A DNA stretch of 14,237 bases from Pseudomonadota bacterium. Its GTDB lineage: Bacteria; Pseudomonadota; Alphaproteobacteria; Rhizobiales; Xanthobacteraceae. The stretch is taken from contig JAEYAU010000192.1 in NCBI GenBank assembly GCA_023404705.1, forward strand, positions 1-14,237, written 5' to 3'. Position 1 is the first letter of the stretch. Every line of letters starts with the position of its first letter. A program made the position numbers and the translations under genes. Of the stretch, positions 6,505-11,674 are shown in pieces. Under the pieces are notes generated by a model. It was not told the origin of the DNA. It made no database searches and saw only the letters and a program-made list of their open reading frames with translations.

Positions 6505-7340
6505 GCGCCGGCTCCGCCGGTGCCGGCTCCGCCGGTGCCGGCTCCGCCGGTGCGCGCCTTCGTCTCGCCGATGGCCGGCCCGTCCGCCATGCCGGCGAGC
6601 ACCTCGGCGACGTGGCGCACGCGCACGTCGGCATTCTCGCGCTGCAGCTTGCCCGCGATGTTCATGAGACAGCCGAGATCGCCGGCGAGCAGCGTGCCGG
6701 CGCCGGAGGCCGCGACATTGGCGGCCTTCTTGCCGACGATCGTGTTGGAGATGTCCGGATACTTCACACAGAAGGTGCCGCCGAACCCGCAGCAGACATC
6801 GGCGTCGCGCAGCTCCTTGAGCTCAAGACCCTGCACGCTGCCGAGCAGCCTGCGCGGTTGCGCCGCGACGCGGAGCTCACGCAGTCCGGAGCAGGAGTCG
6901 TGATAGGTGACGCTGCCCGCGAAGCTGGCGTCGACGCGCGTCATACCGCGGACGTCCGTCAGGAACGAGATCAGCTCGTAGGTCTTGGCCGCGAAGGCAT
7001 CGGCCCGGGGCAGCCAGTTCGGATCGCCGTGGAACAGCTCGGGATAATGCACCTTGATCATGCCGGCGCAGGAGCCCGAGGGCGCGACCACATAGTCATA
7101 GGGCTCGAAGGCCGCGATCACCTGCTCGGCGAGTTCGCGGGTCGTGGCGCGATCACCCGAGTTGAAGGCCGGCTGGCCGCAGCAGGTCTGGCGCGGAACC
7201 TCGACGGTGCAGCCCGCCGCCTCGATCAGCCGCACGGCCGCGAAGCCGACGGTCGGGCGGACGACGTCCACCAGGCAGGTGACGAACAATCCGACCCGCG
7301 GCTTCGCCGCGCGCGGCGCGTCGGATACGCGCTCGGACAT
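6501..7340 (-). CDS. lutA: Lactate utilization protein A (CCG-domain Fe-S oxidoreductase)
   Basis: This encodes 279 residues from the ATG at 7340, chosen over the open upstream frame because GGGGAGG lies 9 nt before it and VGLFVTCLVD follows at residues 16-25, as in homologues. Two cysteine-rich CCG domains are seen: Cys53-Cys54-Gly (QTCCGQPAFNSGD) with Cys91 (GSCAGM), and Cys183-Cys184-Gly (DVCCGFGGTF) with Cys150 and Cys224 (DLGCLMN). This is the fold of glycolate-oxidase GlpC/HdrB-type subunits, which bind an Fe-S cluster through the CCG cysteines. It is the first gene of lutABC. Odd: the C-terminus carries three perfect TGGAG repeats (264-278) not expected in LutA. No lactate permease or GntR-type regulator is visible next to it. 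Confidence 0.94.
   Translation of the reverse strand: MSERVSDAPRAAKPRVGLFVTCLVDVVRPTVGFAAVRLIEAAGCTVEVPRQTCCGQPAFNSGDRATTRELAEQVIAAFEPYDYVVAPSGSCAGMIKVHYPELFHGDPNWLPRADAFAAKTYELISFLTDVRGMTRVDASFAGSVTYHDSCSGLRELRVAAQPRRLLGSVQGLELKELRDADVCCGFGGTFCVKYPDISNTIVGKKAANVAASGAGTLLAGDLGCLMNIAGKLQRENADVRVRHVAEVLAGMADGPAIGETKARTGGAGTGGAGTGGAGA
6507..6551. repeat. Three tandem 15-bp repeats at the 3' end of lutA
   Basis: The unit GCCGGCTCCGCCGGT occurs three times without mismatch at 6507-6521, 6522-6536 and 6537-6551. In lutA it codes for three TGGAG pentapeptides at the very C-terminus. In-frame gain or loss of units would change the tail length only. The unit nearest lutB supplies the GGAG used as lutB ribosome site. 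Confidence 0.95.
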
Positions 7341-7463
7341 GAACTTTTTCCTCCCCTGCCCGTCTTCGCCATCGGGCGTACATTGAAGGGCGAGGTCAGG
7401 CAAGGTGCGGCTTACCACCCGCGGCCGAACAGCGAAGAAACACCGACAGACGCGCGAATCCGG

Positions 7464-7488
7464 GGAACAGGCGCCCCAACCTCGCGTT
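7464..7488 (+). promoter_or_regulatory. Candidate EcfG (general stress sigma factor) promoter of the CBS gene
   Basis: GGAAC (7464-7468) and CGTT (7485-7488) are separated by 16 nt, an exact match to the EcfG consensus GGAAC-N16/17-CGTT. A start near 7495 would give a leader of about 110 nt before the ATG at 7605. The rest of the 264-bp gap 7341-7604 shows no other recognisable feature. Confidence 0.6.
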
Positions 7489-7604
7489 CACCTCCAAACC
7501 CCGGACAGGATGAGGCGACCGAACCGCCATTCCACCGCAGGCGCCCCGCCGGTCGGGCCAGGGAAGCGGCAGCGCAGAGATCCACGACAGCCAGGGAGAC
7601 GAGC

Positions 7605-8072
7605 ATGCAAGTCAGAGATGCCATGACCGAGGACGTGCGGATCGCGAGCCCTAAGCAGACCATCCGCGAGGCCGCCCGCATGATGGCCGAGATCGACGCC
7701 GGCTTCCTGCCGGTCGGCGACAACGACCGGCTCGTTGGCATGATCACGGACCGCGACATCGCGGTGCGCGCGGTCGCGCAAGGCAAGGGACCCGACACGC
7801 CTGTCAGCGAGATCATGAGCCGCGAGGTGAAGTATTGCTTCGAGGACGACGACATCGACGACGTCGCCCGCAACATGGCCGACCTCAAGCTGCGCCGCCT
7901 GCCGGTGCTGAACGAGGACAAGCGGCTGGTCGGCGTGATATCGATCAGCGATATCGCGCTGTCGGAAGGCCCGGATCCCGCGGGCGAAGCCATCTGCGGC
8001 ATCTCGGAGCCGGGCGGGCTGCACTCGCAGTCGCTGGACGGTGGCCGCCGCGGCGGCGCCCAGCTGGCGTGA
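7605..8072 (+). CDS. Two-CBS-domain protein
   Basis: This encodes 155 residues. The start at 7605 is fixed by AGGGAG 7-8 nt upstream and by the first CBS repeat beginning at once (MQVRDAMTEDV). Two CBS repeats form a Bateman module: about residues 1-60 (IREAARMMAEIDAGFLPV, LVGMITDRDI) and 66-122 (VSEIMSREV, LKLRRLPVLNEDKRLVGVISISDI). The C-terminal 30 residues are Gly/Ser-rich and unstructured. CBS pairs bind adenosine nucleotides; small stand-alone members often act as energy or stress sensors for partner proteins, but the partner cannot be read from the sequence. The candidate EcfG promoter upstream fits induction under general stress. It is divergent from lutABC and convergent with the peptide genes. 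Confidence 0.92.
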   Translation: MQVRDAMTEDVRIASPKQTIREAARMMAEIDAGFLPVGDNDRLVGMITDRDIAVRAVAQGKGPDTPVSEIMSREVKYCFEDDDIDDVARNMADLKLRRLPVLNEDKRLVGVISISDIALSEGPDPAGEAICGISEPGGLHSQSLDGGRRGGAQLA

Positions 8073-8082
8073 TGCTCGCTTC

Positions 8083-8234
8083 GTAGGGTGTGCAAAGCCG
8101 GCCGGGGCGATTCCCGGTCGGCTCTCTGCGCGCGTCCCGGCTTTGCGCACGCGTGCTGAGTCGCGGCACGCGTGCGCTCGGCGGATCAACGCTCATCGTG
8201 AATTGCAAGGCTCGGGCGGCCGAGCACACCCTAC
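8083..8234. repeat. Multi-arm palindromic intergenic repeat, about 152 bp
   Basis: Outer arms GTAGGGTGTGC (8083-8093) and its exact complement (8224-8234) enclose further perfect inverted repeats: GCAAAGCCGG (8092-8101 with 8137-8146) and GCGCACGCGTGC (8145-8156 with 8166-8177). The 'GTAGGGTG(G/T)GCAAAG...CACCCTAC' layout is a dispersed intergenic repeat frequent in Bradyrhizobium-like alphaproteobacteria. It lies between the convergent CBS gene and the last peptide gene, where its stems could also end both transcripts. Confidence 0.8.
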
Positions 8235-8243
8235 AATTACATC

Positions 8244-8423
8244 TCAGCAGCAGTGAAACGGCTCCTTCGTCAGCTCACGCACGACGAAGTTGACGCCCGC
8301 CACGATGGCGTCGCCGATGGCCTTCACGGCCTTGGGCACGTCCGTGATGGAGAGGGCGCCCGCGATGGCGTCGATCTCGGCATCTGACAGGGCGCGCGGC
8401 ACATCGTTGTCTTGCTGGTTCAT
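8244..8423 (-). CDS. Double-glycine-leader peptide A (bacteriocin-like)
   Basis: This encodes 59 residues from the ATG at 8423, preceded by AGGAG with 7-nt spacing; an in-frame ATG 7 codons upstream has no better site and lies in the ribosome-site region. The leader ALSDAEIDAIAGA ends at residue 23 and matches the LSxxELxxVxGG-type export signal of bacteriocins and microcins, with Gly-Ala in place of Gly-Gly. The predicted 36-residue core (LSITDVPKAVKAIGDAIVAG onward) looks like an amphipathic or hydrophobic helix, and the peptide ends in Cys-Cys. It follows peptide B by 17 nt, so the two are one transcript. Inference: a secreted peptide trimmed by a C39-type peptidase exporter that is not encoded in this window. 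Function unknown. Confidence 0.8.
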   Translation of the reverse strand: MNQQDNDVPRALSDAEIDAIAGALSITDVPKAVKAIGDAIVAGVNFVVRELTKEPFHCC

Positions 8424-8440
8424 CTCGTCTCTCCTGGTTG

Positions 8441-8623
8441 TCACAGCGTCGGCAAGTTGGAATTGCGCACGAGCGGTCCGCCAACGAGGTCGGCGAGCGA
8501 CCGCGTGGCTTTCACGACCGCGGCGGTGAGCCCCACCGGATCCATCGCGACGAAGCCGCCGACCACCGCATCGAGCTCCCGGTCGGTCAGGGGCCGAATG
8601 TTGGGAGATTCTTGCACCGGCAT
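8441..8623 (-). CDS. Double-glycine-leader peptide B (bacteriocin-like)
   Basis: This encodes 60 residues from the ATG at 8623, with GGAGG 5 nt upstream; an ATG five codons earlier would place that site inside the gene. Leader PLTDRELDAVVGG ends at residue 23 with a true Gly-Gly, the best match of the four. The 37-residue core (FVAMDPVGLTAAVVKATRSL onward) has an Ala/Val-rich helix and a second Gly-Gly at 48-49, and no Cys. It is the first gene of the B-A pair. A TGTGA-N6-TCACA palindrome is centred 61 nt before its start, in a 240-bp gap that separates it from peptide C, so the pair probably has its own promoter. Confidence 0.8.
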   Translation of the reverse strand: MPVQESPNIRPLTDRELDAVVGGFVAMDPVGLTAAVVKATRSLADLVGGPLVRNSNLPTL

Positions 8624-8676
8624 GACGTCCTCCGTCACTTGATATGCGGAGTATCGCGCATGAAAAGGCGGTGCGC

Positions 8677-8692
8677 TGTGACAGGGATCACA
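8677..8692. promoter_or_regulatory. CRP-like palindrome upstream of peptide B
   Basis: TGTGA (8677-8681) and TCACA (8688-8692) with a 6-nt spacer: a perfect match to the CRP-family half-sites. It is centred about 61 nt upstream of the peptide B start codon. Binding protein unknown; either a CRP/FNR-type factor or the neighbouring TetR protein could fit. Confidence 0.55.
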
Positions 8693-8808
8693 CGGAGGAA
8701 GACGCCGGCACGCTCTGCAATCGTGTGCCAGCCCTCTCCCGGCGCAGAAGTCGAACGCCCAGCGCGGTCATGAATGGCCCGCGGTCATCCGGTTGCCGCA
8801 CGGCTTCA

Positions 8809-8847
8809 AGAACGAAGATCCGCAGCACGGCTGAGGACCTTCGTTCT
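8809..8847 (-). terminator. Hairpin downstream of peptide C
   Basis: AGAACGAAG (8809-8817) pairs perfectly with 8839-8847, and the loop contains a further CAGC/GCTG stem. It starts 16 bases past the peptide C stop. On the minus strand the right arm ends in TTCGTTCTTG, mildly T-rich. Probably ends the D-C transcript. The rest of the gap 8624-8863 holds only the palindrome at 8677-8692; I see no further coding signal there. Confidence 0.5.
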
Positions 8848-8863
8848 CGCGAGTCGAAAGACA

Positions 8864-9052
8864 TCAGGCCCAGGGGTCGGGCTTTCCGCCGCCGCCGCCA
8901 CCACCGCTGCCCCAGATCTGCTTGAGGGCCTCGCCGAGGTAGCCCTTGAAGAAGTCGCCCGCGACTTCCTTCGGCACGGTGGTGCACTTCCCGTCGTGCT
9001 TGATGCCGGCGCCAGAGACGACCTCGAGTTCAGAATGATCGAGTTCACGCAT
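8864..9052 (-). CDS. Double-glycine-type leader peptide C with Gly-rich tail
   Basis: This encodes 62 residues from the ATG at 9052, with AAGGA 8 nt upstream. The leader is short and starts at once: ELDHSELEVVSGA, ending at residue 15. The 47-residue remainder differs from the other three peptides: one Cys (23), a Lys-rich middle (CTTVPKEVAGDFFKGYLGEA), an IWGS motif and seven consecutive Gly (50-56), ending KPDPWA. The Gly tract is coded by mixed GGT, GGC and GGA codons, so it is not just a fresh trinucleotide expansion. The gene is 33 nt downstream of peptide D and followed by a hairpin. A Gly-rich tail recalls some microcins, but no known microcin sequence is recognised. Function unknown. 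Confidence 0.78.
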   Translation of the reverse strand: MRELDHSELEVVSGAGIKHDGKCTTVPKEVAGDFFKGYLGEALKQIWGSGGGGGGGKPDPWA

Positions 9053-9085
9053 CGTATGTTCCTTTGGTTGCGAGTTGAGGATGAT

Positions 9086-9262
9086 TTACTTGCAGGGACT
9101 GGTGGCTTCGACGGTCGCCGCGAAAGCTTCGATGACCGCGCCGATGGTGCGAGAGACCTTCCCGATCGTCTCCGTGAAGGCCGAGACGCTGAAGGCGCCG
9201 CTGACGGCGTCGAGTTCAAGGTCGGACAGAGCGCGCAGCTCCGTCTGCGTGTCGCGTGACAT
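9086..9262 (-). CDS. Double-glycine-leader peptide D (bacteriocin-like)
   Basis: This encodes 58 residues from the ATG at 9262, with AGGAG 8 nt upstream. Leader ALSDLELDAVSGA ends at residue 23. The leader is nearly that of peptide A (RALSD-x-E-L/I-DA-V/I-x-GA), and the untranslated bases AACCAGGAGAG before both genes are identical, so A and D look like duplicates. The 35-residue core (FSVSAFTETIGKVSRTIGAV onward) is helix-forming with a hydrophobic face and ends in SPCK. It is the first gene of the D-C pair, 181 bp after the tetR stop in the same direction, with a CRP-like palindrome 75 nt before its start. Export and processing machinery is not in the window. Confidence 0.8.
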   Translation of the reverse strand: MSRDTQTELRALSDLELDAVSGAFSVSAFTETIGKVSRTIGAVIEAFAATVEATSPCK

Positions 9263-9336
9263 GGTGGACTCTCCTGGTTCGTGGCCGGGACCACCCCGGC
9301 CAGGCACACAGGTTCGCGCAGCGGTCGCTGAGCCGC

Positions 9337-9352
9337 TGTGATCACTGTCACC
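9337..9352. promoter_or_regulatory. CRP-like palindrome upstream of peptide D
   Basis: TGTGA (9337-9341), 6-nt spacer, TCACC (9348-9352): one mismatch to TGTGA-N6-TCACA. It is centred about 82 nt upstream of the peptide D start. On the minus strand TATCAT lies just upstream of it and could be a -10 box, which would put the palindrome at the transcription start. Confidence 0.45.
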
Positions 9353-9443
9353 AAATGATACCTGTCGCGGCTCGGCACGTGCGCAAGCGGATCCATGCCG
9401 CGCGAAACCGCGCAGGCTTGGACCGCTTTGCACCCGACGAAGA

Positions 9444-10091
9444 TTACGCCGGCGCGAACAGCAACCGGATGAAATCCCGATAGGCCAATATCTGCTTCGG
9501 CAGGATGGCGCCGTCGCGCAGCACGCGGGAGACGATGATGCTGCCTTCCACCAGGGTCGCGGCCATGTCGGCGAGCACGTCGAGGTCGGTCGGCAGGCGC
9601 GGCGGATATCGTCTCGCGATCTCTTCGAGCTGGAGACGGAAGCGATCGCGCCAGGCGCGCACGCCCGCGGCGTTGAGATCGCGGATCTCCTGGCTGAACA
9701 GCGTGTCCTGATAGCAATAGGACGCCGCCAGGCAGCCCGGATGGGCATCGGGCAGATCCGCGAGCATCTCGGCGAACAGCTTCAAACCGATCAGGTAGCG
9801 ATGCAGCGGATCCTCGTGCAGCTCGGCGGCGCGGCGAAAGAGATCGTCGAGGATCGTCTCGTCGCGCTCGAGATACCGCAGCAGCAGCGCCTTCGCGAGC
9901 TCGGACTTGTCGCGGAAGTGATAGAAGAAGCCGCTCTTGGTGATGCCGGCCGCCGCGATCAGCTCGTCGATCGAGGTGGCCGCGAAGCCCTTCTCGAGCA
10001 CGGCGCGCTCCGCGAGCTCGAGCAGACGCTCACGCGTGTCGCCGCGTCTGCGGCTGCGCTCGAGCACGATTCCATCGGTTCTTTCCAACAT
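9444..10091 (-). CDS. TetR/AcrR-family transcriptional regulator
   Basis: This encodes 215 residues from the ATG at 10091. The open frame runs further upstream but through the palindromic control region, so the internal start is preferred; the ribosome site GGGCGG is weak. The N-terminal TetR HTH domain is clear: RERLLELAERAVLEKGFAAT (20-39), then the recognition helix region IDELIAAAGITKSGFFYHF (41-59) and DKSELAKALL. The ligand domain (about 75-215) is unremarkable, with Cys120 and Cys126. TetR proteins are usually repressors released by a small molecule. It lies directly upstream of, and in line with, the four peptide genes and divergent from the TTC38-like operon, so either could be its target. 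Two different palindromes lie in its upstream region. Confidence 0.92.
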   Translation of the reverse strand: MLERTDGIVLERSRRRGDTRERLLELAERAVLEKGFAATSIDELIAAAGITKSGFFYHFRDKSELAKALLLRYLERDETILDDLFRRAAELHEDPLHRYLIGLKLFAEMLADLPDAHPGCLAASYCYQDTLFSQEIRDLNAAGVRAWRDRFRLQLEEIARRYPPRLPTDLDVLADMAATLVEGSIIVSRVLRDGAILPKQILAYRDFIRLLFAPA

Positions 10092-10102
10092 GGTCCGCCC
10101 AT

Positions 10103-10118
10103 TGTGATGCCCATCACA
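10103..10118. promoter_or_regulatory. CRP-like palindrome just upstream of tetR
   Basis: TGTGA (10103-10107) and TCACA (10114-10118) with a 6-nt spacer, a perfect match, ending 12 nt before the tetR start codon. So close to the start codon it would more likely repress than activate. It is the third copy of this site within 1.45 kb. Confidence 0.5.
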
Positions 10119-10125
10119 CTTCCGC

Positions 10126-10140
10126 TGTACCATGGGTACA
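10126..10140. promoter_or_regulatory. TGTACC-N3-GGTACA palindrome, candidate TetR operator
   Basis: A perfect 6-bp inverted repeat with a 3-nt centre, in the tetR/TTC38 divergent region. A nine-base block containing the right arm (GGTACAGTT, 10135-10143) recurs in inverted orientation at 10234-10242, close to the presumed start of the divergent operon. A palindrome of this size next to a tetR gene is a typical autoregulatory operator; assignment is by inference. Confidence 0.5.
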
Positions 10141-10201
10141 GTTTCGGCCGTATTTCGTCCGTGTATCGCGGCGACACACGCGCGACGCATCGACTAAGTC
10201 G

Positions 10202-10230
10202 TTGACGCGACGACTGACTTTTTTGTTATC
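10202..10230 (+). promoter_or_regulatory. Possible promoter of the TTC38-like/hydrolase operon
   Basis: TTGACG (10202-10207) followed after 17 nt by GTTATC (10225-10230), a good -35 with a weak -10. The TGTACC half-site at 10237-10242 falls at the expected start site. The 5' leader to the ATG at 10345 would be about 107 nt. Confidence 0.35.
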
Positions 10231-10344
10231 GCCAACTGTACCGCGAGTGCGCTGAACATCGCGGCCTCACCCGTCTAGCTTCCGGACCGACGCAAGACGC
10301 CGTGCACGGTGCACGCGCGTCACAACAATGATCCAGAGGCTCCC

Positions 10345-11664
10345 ATGACGACCGACATTCGCGGCCATCAGCTCACCGGCGCCACGCCAGCGAGCCTGCG
10401 CCACTACGAGACCGCCCAGCAGCAATTCTCGCTCTATGTCGGCGATCCGCTCGCCAGCGTCGAGCAGGCGATCGCCGAAAGCCCCGACTTCGTGATGGCG
10501 CATGCCTTCAAGGCCTGGCTCAACCTGCTCGGCACCGAGCCGGCGGGCCTGCCGGTGGCGCATGCCTCGCTCGCCGCCGTGCGCAACATGCCCGCGACCA
10601 TGCAGGAGCAAGGCCACCTCACGGCGATCGGTCATCTGATCGCGGGCCGCTGGCAGGCCGCGTCGCAGACCCTGGAGGATGTCAGCGCGGACAATCCGCG
10701 CGACCTGCTCGCGCTGCAGGCCGGGCATGTGATCGATTTCTTCCGCGGTGATGCGCGCATGCTGCGCGACCGCGTGGCGCGCGCGCTGCCGGCCTGGTCG
10801 CGCGGGGTGCCGGGCTATCACGCGGTGCTCGGCATGCATGCGTTCGGCCTTGAGGAGACCGGCGACTACGCGGCGGCGGAATCGAGCGGCCGCGCGGCTG
10901 TCGAGATGGAAGGGCGCGACAGCTGGGCGCAGCACGCGGTCGCCCATGTGATGGAGATGCAGGGCCGGCAGAGCGACGGCATCCGCTGGATGGAAGGCAA
11001 CACCGAGGGCTGGTCGAAGGACAATTTCTTCGCGGTCCATAACTGGTGGCACCTCGCGCTCTATTATCTGGATCTGCACGAGACCGAGAAGGTGCTGGCG
11101 CTGTTCGACGGGCCGATCTATGGCGGCCGGTCGACCGTGGTGCTCGACATGATCGACGCCTCGGCGATGCTGTGGCGGCTGACCCTGCGCGGCATCGATG
11201 TCGGCCACCGCTGGAGCATCGTGGCGGACGCCTGGGAGCCGATCGCGGACGCCGGCAACTACGCCTTCAACGACGTGCACGCCATGATGGCCTTCGTCGG
11301 CGCGGGCCGCACGGAGGCGATCCGCAAGGTGTTCGCGGCGCAGGCCGAGGCGATGAAGGGCGTGAGCGACAATGCGACCTTCACGCGCGACGTCGGCTAT
11401 CCGGTCGCGAAGGCCATTCAGGCCTTCGGCCAGCGCGACTACGCAGAGGTGATCCGCATGCTGCGTCCGGTGCGCAGCATCGCGCACCGCTTCGGCGGCA
11501 GCCACGCGCAGCGCGACGTCCTCGACCTGACGCTGATCGAGGCCGCGATGCGTGCCGGCCGCTCGTCGCTCGCGAGCGCGCTCGCGGCCGAGCGTGCCGC
11601 CATGAAGCCCACCAGCCCGCTCGCGCGCCTGTTCGTGCAGCGCGCGACCCAGCTCGCCGCTTAA
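10345..11664 (+). CDS. TTC38/StaR-like tetratricopeptide repeat protein
   Basis: This encodes 439 residues from the ATG at 10345, with AGAGG 5-6 nt upstream; 12 extra residues are possible from an earlier ATG without a ribosome site. The protein is soluble and all-helical in outline, with no signal peptide. TPR-like helix pairs are seen around residues 35-60 (VEQAIAESPDFVMAHAFKAWL), 160-200 (GYHAVLGMHAFGLEETGDYAAAE) and 205-250 (WAQHAVAHVMEMQGRQSDGIRWM). The blocks WAQHAVAHVMEMQGR and HNWWHLALYYLD are hallmarks of the conserved TTC38/StaR-like family, found in bacteria, plants and animals. StaR belongs to a glycopeptide antibiotic cluster, but the molecular function of the family is unknown. 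The gene is followed after 10 nt by the hydrolase gene, so the two are likely one operon. Confidence 0.9.
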   Translation: MTTDIRGHQLTGATPASLRHYETAQQQFSLYVGDPLASVEQAIAESPDFVMAHAFKAWLNLLGTEPAGLPVAHASLAAVRNMPATMQEQGHLTAIGHLIAGRWQAASQTLEDVSADNPRDLLALQAGHVIDFFRGDARMLRDRVARALPAWSRGVPGYHAVLGMHAFGLEETGDYAAAESSGRAAVEMEGRDSWAQHAVAHVMEMQGRQSDGIRWMEGNTEGWSKDNFFAVHNWWHLALYYLDLHETEKVLALFDGPIYGGRSTVVLDMIDASAMLWRLTLRGIDVGHRWSIVADAWEPIADAGNYAFNDVHAMMAFVGAGRTEAIRKVFAAQAEAMKGVSDNATFTRDVGYPVAKAIQAFGQRDYAEVIRMLRPVRSIAHRFGGSHAQRDVLDLTLIEAAMRAGRSSLASALAAERAAMKPTSPLARLFVQRATQLAA

Positions 11665-11674
11665 GGGGGAGACC

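Noticed and set aside
5072..6634. N-terminal extension of lutC to a 746-residue protein
   Set aside because: The extension is the off-frame reading of lutB, with Arg/Ala/Gly-rich nonsense. The start at 5071 with 4-nt overlap and ribosome site is the true one.
5098..6903. 601-codon plus-strand open frame opposite lutB and lutA
   Set aside because: Crosses the boundary of two well-supported lut genes on the other strand; composition is that of a GC-rich shadow frame.
8887..8910. GGC/GGT run as a possible trinucleotide microsatellite
   Set aside because: It lies in frame within peptide C as a glycine tract with mixed codons, so it is treated as coding.
8806..9748. Long minus-strand open frames overlapping peptides C and D and the tetR end
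   Set aside because: They mix off-frame readings of tetR and the peptide genes. The short genes have ribosome sites and shared leaders, the long frames do not.
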